A stretch of 64,000 bases of DNA from Gemmatimonadaceae bacterium (GTDB lineage Bacteria > Gemmatimonadota > Gemmatimonadetes > Gemmatimonadales > Gemmatimonadaceae), in the NCBI GenBank assembly GCA_020851035.1, contig JADZDM010000033.1:34374-98373 (forward strand), in the 5' to 3' direction. How positions within the stretch are numbered: position 1 is the first letter of the stretch; each line of letters begins with the position of its first letter. The notes under the pieces are model-generated. The model saw only the letters and a program-made list of their open reading frames with translations. It was not told where the DNA came from and did not search any database. Of this stretch, positions 34,287 to 43,211 are shown in pieces. Position numbers and translations under genes: made by a program.

Positions 34287-34676
34287 TTAGCGCTGACGCC
34301 GAGGATTTCGCCACTCGTCTGCGGCGTCGTCTGCAGCAGGGCGCGCGCCGCGCACTCCCAGCGGGAGCACGGTGAGCGCATGTGCTGCGTCGCGGATCGT
34401 AGCTCCGCGGCTCCCTTCTGTCGCACTCGCTGTACGCATCATTGAGCGTAGCTCCTGCTGGCGCAGCCGGACGAGGAACTCTCCCGGTGACCAGCCGTGT
34501 GTGATTGCCTGGACGAGCAGCGGCGGGGGAGGCAGGCCAGCGGCAGTGAGCAGTGAGAGAATGCGCCGCCGGTCTCTGCGGATCCTGCAGGTGATGCGCT
34601 TCAACTGACGCGGAGTGAGCGTGGACACATCGATAGCGCGCAGCGCATCTCGATAGTGTTCGGGTTGCATGCTCAT
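34287..34676 (-). CDS. Hypothetical helical protein
   Basis: 129 residues (MSMQPEHYRDALRAIDVSTLTPRQLKRITCRIRRDRRRIL...). Basic helices rich in Arg and Leu (PPPLLVQAITHGWSPGEFLVRLRQQELRSMM) suggest a nucleic-acid or phage-assembly role, but no family is recognised. It lies between the HTH gene at 34743-34964 and the helical protein at 33439-34242, all on the minus strand. Confidence 0.5.
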   Translation of the reverse strand: MSMQPEHYRDALRAIDVSTLTPRQLKRITCRIRRDRRRILSLLTAAGLPPPPLLVQAITHGWSPGEFLVRLRQQELRSMMRTASATEGSRGATIRDAAHALTVLPLGVRGARPAADDAADEWRNPRRQR

Positions 34677-34742
34677 GATCGCCTGAAGCGGATGCGTGGA
34701 TCCTCCCGGGTTGTCGGTTGTCGTGCTTAGCTCGCCAGCGTG

Positions 34743-34964
34743 TCAGCTGTCGGTTGGGTCGGCCTGTACGCCGGGCGTGCGCTTCGGCTGCCGAGTGACC
34801 CACCCTCGCACGTCAGCCTCTTCGTAGAGACACCGGCGGCCAACCTTGCGATACGCCGGTCCCTTCCCGGTGCTGCGCCAGCTGCGCAAGGTCTCTGCGC
34901 TGACCTGCAAGAGCTCTGCGACCGCGACATCGTCGAGCAACCCAATGCCGTTGGCTTTCCCCAT
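34743..34964 (-). CDS. AlpA/excisionase-like helix-turn-helix protein
   Basis: 73 residues from MGKANGIGLLDDVAVAELL at 34964. It is one HTH_17-type domain (LLDDVAVAELLQVSAETLRSWRSTGKGPAYRKVGRRCLYEEADVRGWV). These small proteins act as excisionases or activators in integrated elements. A second one is encoded at 42883-43092. Confidence 0.75.
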   Translation of the reverse strand: MGKANGIGLLDDVAVAELLQVSAETLRSWRSTGKGPAYRKVGRRCLYEEADVRGWVTRQPKRTPGVQADPTDS

Positions 34965-35655
34965 ACTCTCTCCAAGTACTGAAGCGTTGTCGGTTGCTGT
35001 GGAGCGAAGTGGCGCTAAGGAAAAGCGTACATCGTGAACCGTGTTTCTCAAAGACCCTGTCTCACGTGTGCGCAAAATGGCGTACGACCATCCGCGCGAT
35101 AGCTTCACGCATTCGTGATCCTGCAGACCAGCGGCAAGCGCAACGCGATTGACGAGATGCGATCCTACTTCTGTCACGCCCCTCACCGGCACGCGAAGCG
35201 ACCTGCGTCCGCGTGCGGTCAAATCCTGCTCTGCATGCCCTTCGAGGGCGCATTCAGCGCCACCGCGCAGCGTCTGCCGGAGAATGTCAGCAACGATCTC
35301 TGGGTTCGTTGCACGAAATGCGGCAGCTGGAATTGCTTCACGCTGCTCGAGGTCGGGCGGCCGGCTGCGTCGCCGCTCACCGCAGGGGTGACGGCTCGCG
35401 GCACACCCTCGCGTGTACCTGGCGTGGCAATGTCCGGCGCCGCCGCTCGTGGTCCGGCATACCCGCTGGTGGTCACCGCCTGCACGGCGCACGCCGGAAG
35501 CGCTCCAGGGGACCACCGCGGTCCCTGAGTGTCCCGCGGCATGAGACAACTGCGATGCAGCATCTTTAGGGCTCGCAGACGGAGAGGACGCGGACCGCCC
35601 GAGCGGCGAGGCATCCGGAAAAGGTTGGGTCCTCCCGCCCCGGGTACCCCCCCCA
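34965..35655. other. Island stretch without a confident gene
   Basis: Several overlapping frames exist here but none has clear family signal. The most protein-like is on the plus strand at about 35115-35528, with a possible zinc-knuckle segment (LWVRCTKCGSWNCF). On the minus strand a frame from 35656 to 35219 would start coupled (TGATG) to the 45-residue frame upstream. Neither is called as a gene. Confidence 0.4.
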
Positions 35656-35793
35656 TCAGGGATCAGGCGACCCCTGCCGTTTGTGCAGCCACACGGGGCC
35701 GTAGCTGATGCCGTGTCCGTGTCCGACTCTGGCGCGACACAAATACGCGATATCTCGCGCCAGCACTGGCGATTCCGACCTCATGAACGGCAT
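35656..35793 (-). CDS. Possible 45-residue coupled protein
   Basis: MPFMRSESPVLARDIAYLCR... ending LHKRQGSPDP. Its ATG overlaps the stop of the upstream 157-residue gene by one base (TGATG), the same junction seen between other genes on this island. This is the main evidence for it. Function unknown. Confidence 0.42.
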   Translation of the reverse strand: MPFMRSESPVLARDIAYLCRARVGHGHGISYGPVWLHKRQGSPDP

Positions 35794-36266
35794 CAAAAGC
35801 CGGACCTTCGTCCTCGAGTCGTCGCCGACTGCGTGTTCGGCAACGCGCACGCCGGGAGGCGCCGTGCGCGCTCCTGATAGCTCGCGAGCAGTGGCGGGAG
35901 CGGATCGCCCGCGCGGTCCGGGATCACGCCGAGGTGGCGGAGCACGTCCCCGACGGCGAGGAGTTCCGCGATCGCGTCCAGCATCCCTGGGGCGGTGCTC
36001 CGCACGGCCGTGCGCGTCTCAAAGAGCGCCAGCTCGTCGTCTTCGAAGTTGCGGAGGGCGGCGCATCGGGAGGCGAGCCAGAGCAGAGCCGCCGGCGATC
36101 GCTGCGCCGCACGCCAGGCGGCCGGCCACCGTTCCTGCGCATCGTCGAACCATGCCTCGAGGAGTGCCGGCACGGGGACGCGCCGCGGCAGCTGCGTTGA
36201 GACCTGCTCCAGGGCCCACTCGATCACGTGCGTCGCCTCAGCGTGCGTCGCTGGGAGCATCACCAT
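35793..36266 (-). CDS. Hypothetical island protein
   Basis: 157 residues from MVMLPATHAEATHVIEWALEQ at 36266. This start has a perfect GGAGG six bases upstream; a GTG at 36314 would be longer but has no such site. The protein is helical and rich in Ala, Leu and Arg (AWRAAQRSPAALLWLASRCAAL, DAIAELLAVGDVLRHLGV). No family is recognised. Confidence 0.62.
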   Translation of the reverse strand: MVMLPATHAEATHVIEWALEQVSTQLPRRVPVPALLEAWFDDAQERWPAAWRAAQRSPAALLWLASRCAALRNFEDDELALFETRTAVRSTAPGMLDAIAELLAVGDVLRHLGVIPDRAGDPLPPLLASYQERARRLPACALPNTQSATTRGRRSGF

Positions 36267-36327
36267 GGCGTGCCTCCGGAGTTGGTGTCGAGCGCCTTCA
36301 AGGATGACGCGCACGGCGCGGTCTGCG

Positions 36328-37578
36328 TCATGCGGCGCCTTGCCTCACGACGTGGCCGAGGAGCCGCTCAGGCACCCTCGATGCTCCCTGCTCGGCATCC
36401 TCCTGGACGCCGAAGCCCGCGAGCTTCCGGCGCCCCGACTCGAACTCATAGGCAATGCCGGCGGCGACCCGCCGCGGGTCGCCCGCGTCCGCCTCATTCG
36501 CCAGCAGTTGCAACGTTGTGGCCGCGATTGCCCGGAGTCGGAGCGGGGAAACCAGCGTCGGAGTCACGTTCGCCCCGTGAAGGGCCAAAGCGACAGCGCG
36601 CGGCGCGTGCTCGCGAGGGATCAGTCCTGCCCGACCTCCTGCGCCGTCCAGGATCGAGCGAACCTCGTTGACGAGGGGTCGGTGTGCCTCAGAGCCTCTC
36701 GCACGCTGGTGCTCAGCGCAAAGGGCGTACAGCGCGCGTTCGACGTCGACACCGGTGTCGGCGCCGGCGAGCACCTCAACGAGCTGCGCCACATCCGCCT
36801 GCATCCATCCCGCCGGCGGCGCCGCAGCGGCGACGCGCTCCTCGCAGGAAATCTGGCGCCAGTCCGGCACGTTCCGCTCAGGCAGCGAGCCGACCACCGT
36901 GAGCGCCGCGGCCGCGCCGTCGGCGCGGCTGGCGGGCGCGTCGCTCACGGCAGCGCCGACCGGCGCTGCGGGAACTACACCACCCTCACCATCCAGCACT
37001 GAAGGTGCTGGTGGTGAGTGGTGTAGTTCTCCTTCCTTCCTTCCTTCCTTCTGGTGGGCAATTGGTGAGCAATTGGTGAAAGCGTTATCTGACAACACTT
37101 TGCCGCCGCCGTTTGTGTTTCGCGTTTCCTCAACTGGGACACTCTGAGTGCGCCGTGTACGTGCGCGCTTCGTCGGTGCGGCCTTCGCACGACGCTTCGC
37201 GACGGCGGAGTGTGCCGCCTTGGTCCGCTCCTCGACGATGCGATCGACCCGGCCGCGCAGGTGGAAGAGGCAGGCCGCTTCGATCGTCAGCTTGTCCTCG
37301 GTGAGCCTCCAACGGCCGGAGCCCTGCAGCTCTTTCCATACCGCCTTGGAATCGATGCCCTCTTTCGTGCAGACGAGGTGTAGCGTCTTGGCTGGCACGG
37401 TGCACGAACCGTCCTCGTTCGACCAGGCCGTATTCCGCAGGAAGCGATCGACGCCCGCGGCCACGAATGACAGGAGGCTCATCTGGGCGAGGTCGTGCGC
37501 AACGTCATGCTTCAGCCACTGATAGGCCGTCGATCGGCGCGGGGCAGGCGCCGCGCTCTCGTCACCGGACTCGCTCAC
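36328..37578 (-). CDS. Phage replication/regulatory-type protein with a tetranucleotide tract
   Basis: 416 residues from a GTG at 37578, preceded by AGGAGG at five-base spacing. The N-terminal 110 residues (STAYQWLKHDVAHDLAQMSLLSFVAAGVDRFL...CTKEGIDSKAVWKELQGSGRW) look like a winged-helix region. A basic linker follows, then a low-complexity region with KEGRKEGE encoded by five CCTT units (37031-37050), then a helical C-terminal domain. The layout resembles phage replication initiators or plasmid Rep-like proteins, but this is not proven. Slippage in the tract would truncate the protein at about 36975. Confidence 0.6.
   Translation of the reverse strand: MSESGDESAAPAPRRSTAYQWLKHDVAHDLAQMSLLSFVAAGVDRFLRNTAWSNEDGSCTVPAKTLHLVCTKEGIDSKAVWKELQGSGRWRLTEDKLTIEAACLFHLRGRVDRIVEERTKAAHSAVAKRRAKAAPTKRARTRRTQSVPVEETRNTNGGGKVLSDNAFTNCSPIAHQKEGRKEGELHHSPPAPSVLDGEGGVVPAAPVGAAVSDAPASRADGAAAALTVVGSLPERNVPDWRQISCEERVAAAAPPAGWMQADVAQLVEVLAGADTGVDVERALYALCAEHQRARGSEAHRPLVNEVRSILDGAGGRAGLIPREHAPRAVALALHGANVTPTLVSPLRLRAIAATTLQLLANEADAGDPRRVAAGIAYEFESGRRKLAGFGVQEDAEQGASRVPERLLGHVVRQGAA
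36972..37029. repeat. Imperfect inverted repeat inside the 416-residue protein gene
   Basis: GAACTACACCAC at 36972-36983 and the following bases pair with the complement ending GTGGTGTAGTTC at 37018-37029. The arms are about 26 bases with a few mismatches. It lies beside the CCTT tract. Confidence 0.65.
37031..37050. repeat. Tetranucleotide tract (CCTT)5
   Basis: Five perfect CCTT units lie inside the 416-residue protein's coding region. Because four is not a multiple of three, gain or loss of a unit shifts the frame, which is the classical basis of phase variation. Confidence 0.8.
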
Positions 37579-37642
37579 GGGACCCTCCTGGCATGGGGAG
37601 TCCTCCGCACGGCGGGGGTAGGCGATCGGTACCGGCCCCGCA

Positions 37643-37894
37643 TCACGCGGCCCGCCCCGTGCTGGTCGCCGCGGCGTCTGTCTGCAGCCGCAACACGCAT
37701 GCGCGCACCCGGCACATGAGCCGGCGCCGGTGAATCTCGAGATCAGCTAGGAGCAGGACCGCCTCCGAGGCAGGGCATCGAGCATCCTCAAAGAGGTGCA
37801 CGAGATCGCGCACGGCGGCGGCGTCAGCGCGAGACGTGGCGAGGTAGGCCCGTGCCGCTTCTCGGACGATCCTTGTAGATTGACGCTCTGTCAT
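37643..37894 (-). CDS. Small hypothetical island protein
   Basis: 83 residues (MTERQSTRIVREAARAYLATSRADAAAVRDLVHLFEDARC...). It is mostly helical with Cys residues at positions 39, 60 and 65. It lies between the 416-residue protein gene and the tape measure gene, on the same strand. No family is recognised. Confidence 0.5.
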   Translation of the reverse strand: MTERQSTRIVREAARAYLATSRADAAAVRDLVHLFEDARCPASEAVLLLADLEIHRRRLMCRVRACVLRLQTDAAATSTGRAA

Positions 37895-37917
37895 TTCACT
37901 GCCTGGTGTAGTGTCCA

Positions 37918-37961
37918 GCGAATAGCGCTCCGCCTTGGCCGGCGAATGGGGCGCTATTCGC
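37918..37961. terminator. Hairpin downstream of the tape measure gene
   Basis: GCGAATAGCGC (37918-37928) pairs with GCGCTATTCGC (37951-37961) around a 22-base loop. It lies just beyond the stop of the tape measure gene, read on the minus strand. Confidence 0.6.
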
Positions 37962-37979
37962 GTTTCAGGAGTCTGCGAA

Positions 37980-40900
37980 TTACCTAGAGAGCGTGGCGTT
38001 CCCTGTTACCAGCCGCTGGCGAAGCTGGCGATCCCGGAGTGCAATGTCGATCTTCGACATCAACTCTTTGCCGAGGGCATGGCCAAGTGCCGTTCCTGCG
38101 GTCGCCGCTCGGCCAGCGTCGACGCCGAGCAAGTCGGCGGTGAGGGTCAGGTTCACCACGACACTCACGGAGCCGATGCTCAGGCCGCCACCCGCGAGTA
38201 GGCCGGCAATCGCACCCGCAGACGGAGCCTGCAGACTGAATGGCGCCGGCGTCACGAACGTCGCTCGAAGCGCCGCGATGTCAGTTGCGATGCCCGCGAG
38301 GTAGGTGTTCGCGCTCCCCAGCAGTCCCGCAAGGCGTGAGCCGGTGACCTCAGTGATCGAGCGCGTCACGTTGAAGCCACCGGTCCCGGCGGCATCGCCG
38401 TCGTTCAGCTCCATCACGGAGGTGATGAAATCAATGAGCGCCTGACTCCCTTCCTGAATCGAGAGACCGCCGAACTGACCGAGCGAGACGCGCCCGTTCA
38501 CGACGTCGTCGTACAGGGCGCGTGCGCGTGTGCGCGCCTCGTTCCGCCCCTCGACCGTGTCGAGATCCAGACCTGTGATCGCAGACGTCAGGGCAGGAAA
38601 GCCCGTCTTTGGATCCGTGAGCACCGCCACGCGGCGCCGGAAGATCTCAGCACCGTCCGTCACACCGTCGGCGCGCAGGGTGTCGTCGAGGCGCTGCAGA
38701 CTGCCGGCGTACGAGTCGATGTAGCCGTTGAGGTCCGCTTTCATTACCAGGTCGCGGAATCCGCGCATCGATTCGTTCGTATCCGAGAGGTCGATACCCA
38801 GCGTGCCGGCCAGCGACATCACCTCGGCCACGCTCACGCCGGCGCGCGAGGCGATCAGCGCGGGCAAGTTCTCGATGGTGGCGAGCCACGGCGTATTGGC
38901 GAGCTCCGTGAAGAACGATCCGGAGAGCGTCGAGCGAATTTTCTCGGTGGTGCTCCCGGCGAGCGTGGATCCGGCCAGATCGCCGACGCGCGAAGTGAGC
39001 TGCCGCAGGGCGCTGGTATTCGCCTGCAGATCGGCCCGACGCTGCTTGTCCGCGGGGGACTCGGAGAAGAGCGATTGCGCCAGCGACGCAATGCCGCCGG
39101 CGACGCCGATGCCGATGCCGATCTTGCCCAGCGTGCCGGTGCTGCTCCCGACCTTTAAGGCGTCCTGCAGCTTCGATCCCTGCTCGGCCAAGGCGCCGAT
39201 CCCTCGCAGTGCATCGACGGCCGCGCGGGGTAGGAGGCCGAGCTTGTCGCCCACAGTCGCAATCTGCTGCGCGAGATCGCCCATCAGCCCGACCTGTGAC
39301 ATCAGCTCACGCGATCCGTTTTCACCGAGCGGCGCCGCATCGAAGTCCTTCGGCGAGCGCGCCGTGATGATCTCGTTGAGCTGCTCCTCGTACTGCTTGC
39401 GCAAGGCGAGCGTCTGCGTGGTGTCGATCAGCACGCGGAGCTCGCGTGCGCGCGCATCGAGGATGCTCCGAGAGGTCTGCACGGCCTTTGCTGGATCGGT
39501 CTCGCCGGAGAGCTTGTCGGCGCCAACGAGCGCCGTGCGCTCTTTGCTGGCGGCAGCATCCAGCGCGGCGCGCGTGAGGCCAGACTGACGCTCCGCGGCG
39601 ATCATCTCTTTCTGGAGCAGCTCGAACTGGGTGAGCTGCTTCTCGAGGGCTGCCGAAGCCTTAGGACCGAGCACGCCATCAGAGAGTCGGCTCGCGCCTT
39701 CATTTAGGGTCCGCTCCATCGCGGATTGCAGCGCGGCCGCGCTGCCCTGTGTCGCCTCGATCGCTGCGGTCTGCAGCTTCTGGGTCAGCTCCGATGCTTC
39801 GGAGACCAGGCGCTCGCTCTCGCGACGGTACTCTTCGGCGCGCCGCTTTGCCTCGGCGGCTGCGGTGCGCAGCTCCGTCGAGCTCCCGCCGGTTCCGCTT
39901 CCTTTTCCGTCGCCCTTGCCCGGCTTCTCCTCGCCACCGGCATTCGCGAGCGCGGCCTGCTCCGCACGGCGATTCCGCTCAAGCACAAGTGCCGTATCGA
40001 ACGCTTCGAAGCTGCCAGGGAAGCGCTCTCCGGGCTGAGCTGTGTCATGGATGAGGCGCATCTGCTGACGCAGGAATCTGAGCTCATCGTCGGTGATACT
40101 TCGAAAGAACTCCGGGTTGTCCCGGTTGGCGCCGAACTGCGTCAGGATGCTCGCCGCGGCTCCGCGGCGCTGACGTTCCTCCATGGTCGAGAGCTGCTTG
40201 GGTCCCAAGGTGGACTGCAGAATGTCGATATCGCTCTTCAGGAACGCGGCGCCACCCTTCGCGCGATTCAGGGCACGAGCGACGCCCTCGAGCAGGGGTA
40301 TCGTAGTGCGTCGGAGGAGGTCGCCGAAGTCCGTCCAGGCGCCAGTGAGCTGGTTGCGGATCAGCCGTTCTTGCGCCTCGGACGAGCCGTTGACTTTGGA
40401 CAGCGCGTCGTTCGTCTCGCCGGTGGACTCGCCCATCCGCTTCAGAGCCGCGGCGGCATCGTCGCCCTTGTTCTTCATCAGACCGAGCACCGCCAGAACG
40501 CCAGTAGCGTCTGTGAAGAGCGCGTTCAGCGCTTTCTGGGATCCACCACTCCGCTCTTGGAAGTCCTGCAGGAACTTGACGAGGCCATCGCGAGCCAGCT
40601 TTGAAGCGTCGAACTCCGCGGCCAGCGCCCCGTACTTCTTCTTGAAGTCCTCTGTCGGGCGCTGAATATTGAGGATCGCCGAGCGGAGCCCCTCAAAGAT
40701 CGAGGATGTGACCATGCCGCCATTCGACAGCACGGCTGTTGCGGCGGCGACCTCCTGAAGGCTTACGCCAGCCGATGCTGCCAGCGGCGCGACGAGGCCA
40801 ATGCTGTGTGCGATCTGCTCGAACGTTGCTTTGCCGAGATTGACGGCGGTGAAGAGCACGTCGCTCGCCTGCCTCGTCGAGATCTGCGATTCCTTCCAAG

Positions 40901-41426
40901 CGTTCGTCACGGTCGTCAGGCCGTCCACGGCTGTCGTCACGCTTGTGTAGCCGGCGACGCTCGCTTCAGCGGCGGTGCGCAGGTCCGTGATTGCTTCGCT
41001 CGCAGTGCGCCCGCTGGACTGCAGCAGGTAGTTCGCTTCGGCGAGATCCTGCACGGATCCCGTCACGGGCACGGCGCTGAAGGTGTCGAGGATCGCCTGG
41101 CGCGTTGTGCTGAGGTTGCGCTGCGCGTCCGGTCCCAGCGTTGAGATCTTCGCGAGCGCCGCCTCGAAGTCGACACCGGCTCGCCTCGCGGCGAGCCCCG
41201 CACCCGTGAGCGCCGCACCGACGGCGGCGATGCCCAGCGGAACGGAGGAGAGCGCGGGTGAGAGGTTCGCGGCATCGGCCGCCATCCTCCCGAAGACCGA
41301 GCTTCGCCCCGGGAGGGCGTTCGCGACGCGTGCAAACTGCTGCAACTCGCTGTTCGAGCCACGGACGGCGCGATCAAACTGCGAGGTGTCGAGGCGCATG
41401 CGCGCCAGCAGCTCGGTGCTGCGCAT
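37980..41426 (-). CDS. Phage tail tape measure protein
   Basis: 1148 residues. The N-terminal 350 residues match the TP901-type tape measure core (DFEAALAKISTLGPDAQRNL..., EANYLLQSSGRTASEAI, GLTTVTNAWKES, ASDVLFTAVNLGKATFEQIAHSIG, AAATAVLSNGGM). A long helical and coiled-coil region follows, including an Arg/Glu-rich segment around residue 530. Hydrophobic Gly-rich segments lie near residues 780-800. The protein sets tail length in siphophages and forms the DNA injection channel. Its start overlaps the upstream gene's stop by one base (TGATG). Confidence 0.92.
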   Translation of the reverse strand: MRSTELLARMRLDTSQFDRAVRGSNSELQQFARVANALPGRSSVFGRMAADAANLSPALSSVPLGIAAVGAALTGAGLAARRAGVDFEAALAKISTLGPDAQRNLSTTRQAILDTFSAVPVTGSVQDLAEANYLLQSSGRTASEAITDLRTAAEASVAGYTSVTTAVDGLTTVTNAWKESQISTRQASDVLFTAVNLGKATFEQIAHSIGLVAPLAASAGVSLQEVAAATAVLSNGGMVTSSIFEGLRSAILNIQRPTEDFKKKYGALAAEFDASKLARDGLVKFLQDFQERSGGSQKALNALFTDATGVLAVLGLMKNKGDDAAAALKRMGESTGETNDALSKVNGSSEAQERLIRNQLTGAWTDFGDLLRRTTIPLLEGVARALNRAKGGAAFLKSDIDILQSTLGPKQLSTMEERQRRGAAASILTQFGANRDNPEFFRSITDDELRFLRQQMRLIHDTAQPGERFPGSFEAFDTALVLERNRRAEQAALANAGGEEKPGKGDGKGSGTGGSSTELRTAAAEAKRRAEEYRRESERLVSEASELTQKLQTAAIEATQGSAAALQSAMERTLNEGASRLSDGVLGPKASAALEKQLTQFELLQKEMIAAERQSGLTRAALDAAASKERTALVGADKLSGETDPAKAVQTSRSILDARARELRVLIDTTQTLALRKQYEEQLNEIITARSPKDFDAAPLGENGSRELMSQVGLMGDLAQQIATVGDKLGLLPRAAVDALRGIGALAEQGSKLQDALKVGSSTGTLGKIGIGIGVAGGIASLAQSLFSESPADKQRRADLQANTSALRQLTSRVGDLAGSTLAGSTTEKIRSTLSGSFFTELANTPWLATIENLPALIASRAGVSVAEVMSLAGTLGIDLSDTNESMRGFRDLVMKADLNGYIDSYAGSLQRLDDTLRADGVTDGAEIFRRRVAVLTDPKTGFPALTSAITGLDLDTVEGRNEARTRARALYDDVVNGRVSLGQFGGLSIQEGSQALIDFITSVMELNDGDAAGTGGFNVTRSITEVTGSRLAGLLGSANTYLAGIATDIAALRATFVTPAPFSLQAPSAGAIAGLLAGGGLSIGSVSVVVNLTLTADLLGVDAGRAATAGTALGHALGKELMSKIDIALRDRQLRQRLVTGNATLSR

Positions 41427-42247
41427 CAGGCGTCATCTCCGTCAGGCTTCACCCGGAGCCGATCACTCGCGAGGTATGCCATGGAGAGCACCTTGGTGAT
41501 CGAGTGCGTGACGGCGAGCTCGCGAGGATCGAGGTGGGTCTGTGCGCCGACTGCCTCGAAGAAGGCTGCCCAGGATGCGCGCTTTCCACCGTCGCGCACC
41601 GGCACAGGATCGATGAGCTCTTGGCACGCGGCCAGGCTGGCGCCAAACTGGTGCGCGGCGTGGGAGATGGCGAGCAATTCGGCCGGCGTGAGCGCCACGA
41701 TGCGCTCCGGGACTATCGGCTCTGAATCCGTCGGCCTGAACGGCAAGCCCGCTCCCTCGCTTGTCCAGGTCCAGACGATCAGCTGCGTGACATAGGTCAC
41801 GGCGGACGCCAGCTGAATGCCGCTGTCGATCTCGATAAGCGTCGCATCATCGCCGATCATGCGCATGAGGCGTGCGACGAGCCGGTCGAGCTGCGCGTCG
41901 AGCACCTTCAGCTGGAGCATCGTCTCGAAGCTCTTCGGGTAGACGGCGAAGCCATCGAGCCCTGAGACGGGCAGGGGCGCTTCGCGAATCGCCGCGGTCA
42001 CGAGCTCATCAGCGCTCGCCTCGGCATCGTTCTGTGGCAGTGGCTTCGCGAGCCACGCGCGGAGCTGGCCGTAGTACGTCAGCCAGGCGTACGGGTCGGA
42101 GTAGTCAGCCGGCGTCGCGTCGATCAGCTGCTCGGCTGGCACGATGCGACGCCGGCGCACCTGTTCGGCGAGTGGCGCGCAGACCGCATCGAGTGTCGCG
42201 GCGCTGAGGCCTTCGGCGCTGGATTCACGCGGTTCGGTGGTGCTCAT
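41426..42247 (-). CDS. Phage protein upstream of tape measure (tail-assembly type)
   Basis: 273 residues from MSTTEPRESSAEGLSAATLD at 42247. It is mainly helical, with a conserved-looking core (YAWLTYYGQLRAWLAKPLPQNDAE... LDGFAVYPKSFETMLQLKVLDAQLDRLVARLMRMI). It sits directly upstream of, and is coupled to, the tape measure gene, where tail assembly chaperones usually lie. Chaperone function is inferred from position only, and no -1 slippery site was identified. Confidence 0.62.
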   Translation of the reverse strand: MSTTEPRESSAEGLSAATLDAVCAPLAEQVRRRRIVPAEQLIDATPADYSDPYAWLTYYGQLRAWLAKPLPQNDAEASADELVTAAIREAPLPVSGLDGFAVYPKSFETMLQLKVLDAQLDRLVARLMRMIGDDATLIEIDSGIQLASAVTYVTQLIVWTWTSEGAGLPFRPTDSEPIVPERIVALTPAELLAISHAAHQFGASLAACQELIDPVPVRDGGKRASWAAFFEAVGAQTHLDPRELAVTHSITKVLSMAYLASDRLRVKPDGDDA

Positions 42248-42278
42248 GCGGAGGTACCTCGGGGAGAAGTGTGGTCGC

Positions 42279-42845
42279 TCAGGGCGCATGCTGCTTGGCG
42301 TAGACCCTGGCGGATTCGAGCAGCGCGAACTGCTCGAGGAGGTCGGACGAGTCGTCCGCGAGACAGAGTCCGAGCTCGGCGCAGGAGACCAGCCAGGCGC
42401 ACACGTCGTCCGGGTCGCTCGGTCTCGCCCGGGCCCACCGTGCGGCGGCGTCAGGATCGACGGCGCGCATCGCCACGAGCATGGCCGCGCACTCGTGTGC
42501 GCATGCGGCGGCGGCGCTGTCCGTGCCGACCGATGCTGGCGCCGAGGAGTGGCTCGCGCGCACGGCCGTGCGCGTCGCAGCATCGAGTGCAGGCGGCACG
42601 AGTTTGGCGGGATCGGCGCCGCGTTCGAGCTGCGACTGCAAGCGCTCCCAGGGTGCACGCGCACGCCCGTGCGGCGTGATGAGGAACGCCCGCTTCGCAT
42701 AGGCGTTGGCGCACGCGCGGAGCCCGCCTCGCTCCGCCTCGGACAGCAGCTGCACCGCGTTCGGCTCCGGGAGGAGGCCTCGCGCGGTCACGTCATGCGC
42801 GAGGGTGGTGCACATCTGCAGGTAGTCGGTGAGCGTCAGCGACAT
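42279..42845 (-). CDS. Hypothetical phage-type protein in the tail operon
   Basis: 188 residues from MSLTLTDYLQMCTTLAHDV at 42845. It is Ala-rich and helical with several Cys (AAAACAHECAAMLVAM, WLVSCAELGLCLADD). It is transcribed with the tape measure operon, 31 bases upstream of the 273-residue gene. Function unknown. Confidence 0.58.
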   Translation of the reverse strand: MSLTLTDYLQMCTTLAHDVTARGLLPEPNAVQLLSEAERGGLRACANAYAKRAFLITPHGRARAPWERLQSQLERGADPAKLVPPALDAATRTAVRASHSSAPASVGTDSAAAACAHECAAMLVAMRAVDPDAAARWARARPSDPDDVCAWLVSCAELGLCLADDSSDLLEQFALLESARVYAKQHAP

Positions 42846-42882
42846 GCGCCGCGCGCCGGCGCTGCGATGCGGCGCGAGGTGC

Positions 42883-43092
42883 TCACGCGGCGGCACCGGT
42901 GCTCGGCAGGTTGTCAATCCACCGGGTGATTTCGTCGGCGCGATACCGAACCGCGGCGCCCAGCTTCACGAATGCCGGGCCCGTGCGCTTCGATCGCCAG
43001 TTCTGCAGGGTCTTGATCGCGAGGCCCGTCATGGCGGCGACCTGCCCCTCCGTCAGCAGTTGCGGCATCGCCGCGCTCTCCTGATCCTTCAT
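42883..43092 (-). CDS. AlpA/excisionase-like helix-turn-helix protein
   Basis: 69 residues from the ATG at 43092, preceded by a strong GGGAGG. It is one HTH_17 domain (QLLTEGQVAAMTGLAIKTLQNWRSKRTGPAFVKLGAAVRYRADEITRWI). It heads the leftward operon and diverges from the CI-like repressor, the arrangement of a cro/excisionase-type gene opposite a phage repressor. Confidence 0.82.
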   Translation of the reverse strand: MKDQESAAMPQLLTEGQVAAMTGLAIKTLQNWRSKRTGPAFVKLGAAVRYRADEITRWIDNLPSTGAAA

Positions 43093-43176
43093 GCTCCCTC
43101 CCGAGTGCCGTGATGTCGTCGTTTCGAGTGGTTACAGGGTGTCGTCGGGATGGCTAGCGGAATACGCCGTGATGTG

Positions 43177-43211
43177 GGTAACTTGTGGACATGAACGAGC
43201 AACTAGTTACC
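43177..43211. promoter_or_regulatory. Candidate operator at the repressor start
   Basis: GGTAACT (43177-43183) and AGTTACC (43205-43211) form an inverted repeat that spans the repressor start codon in the divergent control region, consistent with autoregulation. Confidence 0.5.

Noticed and set aside
35219..35656. Minus frame MGGVPGAGGPNLF...
   Set aside because: Its start is coupled by TGATG, but codon third positions are mixed and no family is visible. It is not called.
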